A stretch of DNA of 6,964 nt from assembly GCA_025350445.1 (NCBI GenBank), contig JANXXV010000149.1:1-6964 (forward strand), written 5' to 3'. The DNA comes from Bryobacteraceae bacterium. GTDB lineage: Bacteria; Acidobacteriota; Terriglobia; Bryobacterales; Bryobacteraceae. Within the stretch, counting starts at the first letter, position 1. Every line of letters begins with the position of its first letter. The position numbers and the translations under genes were made by a program. Shown here in pieces: positions 4,067 to 6,964 of this stretch. The notes beneath the pieces are model-generated. The model did not search any database and was not told the DNA's origin. It was given only the letters and a program-made list of their open reading frames with translations.

Positions 4067-6964
4067 TCAAAAGTAAAGCTTCGCTGCCAACTGAAGCAGG
4101 CGCGGATCGTAAGTGCTGTTTACGATACCGAAACTGGAAGGACTGTTCTGTGTTGTTCCAATACCCAGAAATTGCGTGTGATTGAACACGTTGAAAAACT
4201 CGGCGCGGAACTGCAGCCGTGAGGCTTCGCCCAGCAGATGGATGGGGAAGTTCTTGTTCACGCCAAGATCCCAGTTATTCACGCCGAAGCCGCGTTGCGT
4301 ATTTCTTGATAGATTACCGAACGTCCCCCTCGCAGGTGTGCTGTAGGCCTCTCGAACAAAGCCAACCAGGCCGTTCGTACGCGGATCGACTTTAGCCGGT
4401 TTGATGCTGGTTGCATTCGCCCGCTGGCCGCCCGTGCCCACGTTGGCAATGTCGTTTGTAGTGGAAATCGTCAGCGGCATCCCCGTGCGGAAGTTGCTAA
4501 TGCCGCTTAGTTCCCATCCGCCAACGAGTCCGTTCAGAATCGGGTTCGCAATATTCATTCTGCGTCCCCTGCCGAAAGGAAGATCCCACACATAGCTGGC
4601 TATGAAGTTGTCGGGCACATCCGTATCGGAGAGTCCCCGTTCCGGACGCCGGTTGTACATGTTCTGTCCAGCGCCGCCGCTATCGATGAATCTGGAATGG
4701 GTGTAGGACGCAATGAAGCTGATTCCGGCGGAGAGCCGTTTCTCCACCTTGATGTAACCGGCGTTGTAGTTCGACCATTGATAATTCGTCACCATGCTGA
4801 ATGCCGGATTCAGTTTCGGATAGGGATCGCGCGCCGCAAACGGCGTAGGGCTCAGCGGATTGGCCGGTAGGACGGGTTGGTTCACCAGGATCGTTCCAAT
4901 TTGCTTTTGCCCCGTATTGCCGATGTATCCGCCTTCAATCAATAAGCTGGGCCGCAGTGCGTATTGAACGTTGAAGTTGTATTGGTAAATGTATCCATCG
5001 CGCTTGTTCAGATCGACGTTCGAATTCACCGACGACGGCACTTTATCCGCCGTCGGGAACAGCGTGGAAAGGATGAGTTCCGGCGTGGTGTTGCTGGAAG
5101 TCAACGAGGTCTGAATGAAGAACGGAGCGGTGCTGGTCATCGTAGCCAGCACGGAGCCACCTGTATTCAGCGCGTAAAAGACTCCGGCGCCGGTGCGAAT
5201 TGTGATCTTATCGCTGAAGCGGTAAGCAGCGCCTATGCGTGGAGCGAAGTTATTGAAGTCACCATGAACCGGCCGTTCCGCCAACAAGGGAGATCCAGAG
5301 CCCTGCACCAGGCCGGTCCCGGGAACGAAATACTCCGGCCGGTTTGCAAGCAACTGCCGTCCGGTAGCCAGATCGAAGTTTGCCAGCCTTCCGCGCCACT
5401 GTTGAAACACCTCATAGCGCACGCCCAGGTTTAAGGTCAGCTTGTCTGAGATTTTCCAGTCGTCTTGAATGTAAGCCTGATATTGCGTGCCAATGGAATA
5501 CTTGGCGACGCCTCCGTAATTACCCAGGCTGCCAAGTCCACCGTTCGCCGATTGCACGAGTCCCAGCAGGAAATCCGAAGTGGCATCGCCGGTGAAGTTT
5601 CCACTGAAATTGAAAATGCCGTTCTGATTGCTGCCCTGATCGTAGCCCACCATCAGACGGCCGGCGTCACCGCCAATCTTGATGCTGTGCCGGTTGCGAA
5701 TCCACGTCACGTTCTCGCTCAGCCGGTAGTAGATATTGTTTTGAACGATGTGCAATCCATATCCCACGAATCCGCCGGTACCGGTGGGGAAGCCCGGCGC
5801 GTAGTTTGTGAGGTTGATGTTCGGCAGCGTGTAATCGCCGGGCGATGGCGCCAGATTCTTCAATCCCAACTGTGCCGCATAGTTGGTTGAAGATAGATCG
5901 CCGTCACCTTGCCTTGCCAGAAACGCTTTGGTGAACCCGATGCGACTCTCGGAAATCAGATTGGAATTGACAACGTGCGTCACTCCCAACGATCCGTTGT
6001 GCGTCCGGTCCGGACGGATCAGGCCGAGTCCCGTGCGGTAGGCGGCATTGCCCAGATCGTCGTTGGCGTACGAATAACGCCCGAACAAGTTAGTGGCCGG
6101 TGTAAAGCTGTGATCGATGCGGGTTGTGAACTGATCGCGCCGTTCAACATCGCTCGGCGTCTTCAGGTAGTTTACGCCTGCGCGCTGACCGATGAAGTTC
6201 GGCGCCGGGAAGTATTGCAGCAGTTGCTTCGAAATGGGATCGAAGCGGCTAGGCGGAATCACGTTGTTCGGAAAGGGCTGATTGTTATTGAAGGGATCTT
6301 TGATCTGCTTCGTGGTTAACCCCGAGAAGTTGCCACTCAGCATTTCGGTGGTGGGCACGTTGCCCTGCAGGATGACGCCCGTGATCCTGCGTCGTCCTTC
6401 ATAGTTGCCGAAGAAAAACGTCCTGTCTTTCTTAATGGGGCCGCCCAGATTAAATCCGAACTGGTTGTAGGTGAATCGCGGGGCACCGGCGGCAGGGCGA
6501 AAGAATTGTCCCGCCTGTAGCGCGCGGTTTCGCACGAAATCGTACGCAACACCGTGGAACTGATTCGTTCCTCGCTTAGTCACCATATCGATGCCCGCGG
6601 CACCGTGCCCATAGGAAGCGTCCATGAAGTTCACCTGCACCTTGAATTCTTCAAGCGCGTCAAGTGAGAGCGCGATTGCAGGATTGTTGACATTCGCGAT
6701 GGAGAAATCCACGCCATCGAGCATCGCGTTTGTCGACGTGTTGCGAATGCCTCCAACCTCAGCGGAGCGTCCGTCCATTACGCTGCTGCCTCCGGCGGTC
6801 TTCAGCGCTCCGGGAGTCAGCGCAACCAGATCGAAGAAGTTGCGCGAATTGAGCGGCAGCTCCAGTACGCTGCGATTATCAATGCTTGTACCCAACGCGG
6901 CCGTGTTGGTTTGCAGCAGCGGCGCGGACGCGGTCACCTTGACGGTGTCCGATGTCGCTCCGAT
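4067..6964 (-). CDS. TonB-dependent receptor, Oar/CarboxypepD_reg type; N-terminus beyond right edge
   Basis: Outer-membrane active transporter of the large acidobacterial family in which a carboxypeptidase-regulatory-like Ig domain precedes the plug. 965 residues are visible, and the signal peptide and Ig domain lie beyond position 6964. The frame stays open to the edge (IGATSDTVKVTASAPLLQT), so a GTG at 6937 is not the start. The plug follows (ELPLNSRNFFDLVALTPGAL, IRNTSTNAMLDGVD, ALEEFKVQ, GAAGIDMVTKRGTNQFHG). Then a long barrel shows family-typical strands (FNLGGPIKKDRTFFFGNYEG, LNLGVRYEVF, FIASYTHSRFIDSGG, RGLSDTDVPDNFIASY, DLPFGRG, FFNVFNHTQFLG) and ends LAAKLYF with a terminal aromatic, the signature for barrel insertion. 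No break is seen. As first visible gene of the minus-strand unit it probably imports the oligosaccharide or acid ligand processed by the two exported enolases. The ligand itself is not readable. Confidence 0.93.
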   Translation of the reverse strand: MGATSDTVKVTASAPLLQTNTAALGTSIDNRSVLELPLNSRNFFDLVALTPGALKTAGGSSVMDGRSAEVGGIRNTSTNAMLDGVDFSIANVNNPAIALSLDALEEFKVQVNFMDASYGHGAAGIDMVTKRGTNQFHGVAYDFVRNRALQAGQFFRPAAGAPRFTYNQFGFNLGGPIKKDRTFFFGNYEGRRRITGVILQGNVPTTEMLSGNFSGLTTKQIKDPFNNNQPFPNNVIPPSRFDPISKQLLQYFPAPNFIGQRAGVNYLKTPSDVERRDQFTTRIDHSFTPATNLFGRYSYANDDLGNAAYRTGLGLIRPDRTHNGSLGVTHVVNSNLISESRIGFTKAFLARQGDGDLSSTNYAAQLGLKNLAPSPGDYTLPNINLTNYAPGFPTGTGGFVGYGLHIVQNNIYYRLSENVTWIRNRHSIKIGGDAGRLMVGYDQGSNQNGIFNFSGNFTGDATSDFLLGLVQSANGGLGSLGNYGGVAKYSIGTQYQAYIQDDWKISDKLTLNLGVRYEVFQQWRGRLANFDLATGRQLLANRPEYFVPGTGLVQGSGSPLLAERPVHGDFNNFAPRIGAAYRFSDKITIRTGAGVFYALNTGGSVLATMTSTAPFFIQTSLTSSNTTPELILSTLFPTADKVPSSVNSNVDLNKRDGYIYQYNFNVQYALRPSLLIEGGYIGNTGQKQIGTILVNQPVLPANPLSPTPFAARDPYPKLNPAFSMVTNYQWSNYNAGYIKVEKRLSAGISFIASYTHSRFIDSGGAGQNMYNRRPERGLSDTDVPDNFIASYVWDLPFGRGRRMNIANPILNGLVGGWELSGISNFRTGMPLTISTTNDIANVGTGGQRANATSIKPAKVDPRTNGLVGFVREAYSTPARGTFGNLSRNTQRGFGVNNWDLGVNKNFPIHLLGEASRLQFRAEFFNVFNHTQFLGIGTTQNSPSSFGIVNSTYDPRLLQLAAKLYF

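Noticed and set aside
1..6964. CRISPR array, tRNA/rRNA genes, insertion sequence ends or transposase
   Set aside because: I saw no regularly spaced direct repeats, no cloverleaf or rRNA-like stretch, and no transposase-like protein or paired terminal repeats with target duplication.

Overview
The window looks like DNA from an Acidobacteriota member of the Solibacter/Bryobacter type. This is an inference from gene content: an Oar/CarboxypepD_reg-type TonB-dependent receptor with typical acidobacterial barrel motifs, twin-arginine-tagged enolase-superfamily enzymes, and a DUF1501 protein tail. The organism cannot be named from sequence alone. The leftmost ~490 bases may come from a different locus or organism (see below).

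Layout. Plus strand, 1-1341: the C-terminal end of an unrecognised protein (2-211) is followed by the N-terminal part of a small NrdG-like radical SAM protein (227 to ~490-505). That gene breaks off and runs straight, in another frame, into the C-terminal ~115 codons of a DUF1501 protein (486-833). A two-gene type II toxin-antitoxin module follows, with a ParD/RHH-like antitoxin (845-1069) and a RelE/ParE-family toxin (1069-1341). Between the convergent halves (1342-1558) lies a compact array of perfect hairpins (1399-1460). Minus strand, 6964-1559: a TonB-dependent outer-membrane receptor (N-terminus off the right edge, stop at 4067), a ~100-base gap, then two tandem paralogous Tat-exported enolase-superfamily (mandelate racemase-like) proteins, 3965-2748 and 2755-1559. 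The two enolase genes overlap by 8 bases and are probably translationally coupled.

How it may work. The minus-strand genes read as one uptake-plus-catabolism unit. The receptor would bring a ligand across the outer membrane, and two exported acid-sugar dehydratase/racemase-like enzymes would act on a carboxylate substrate in the periplasm. The substrate is unknown. Both enolases keep the three metal ligands and the Asp/His dyad, but have K-x-R where classical mandelate racemase has K-x-K. The toxin-antitoxin pair and the hairpin array are separate accessory elements.

The clearest anomaly is the radical SAM/DUF1501 junction at ~486-505. It is either a recombination scar that broke both genes or an assembly chimera. 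The most biologically interesting items are the exported enolase pair behind the receptor, and the hairpin array with two mutually exclusive foldings.
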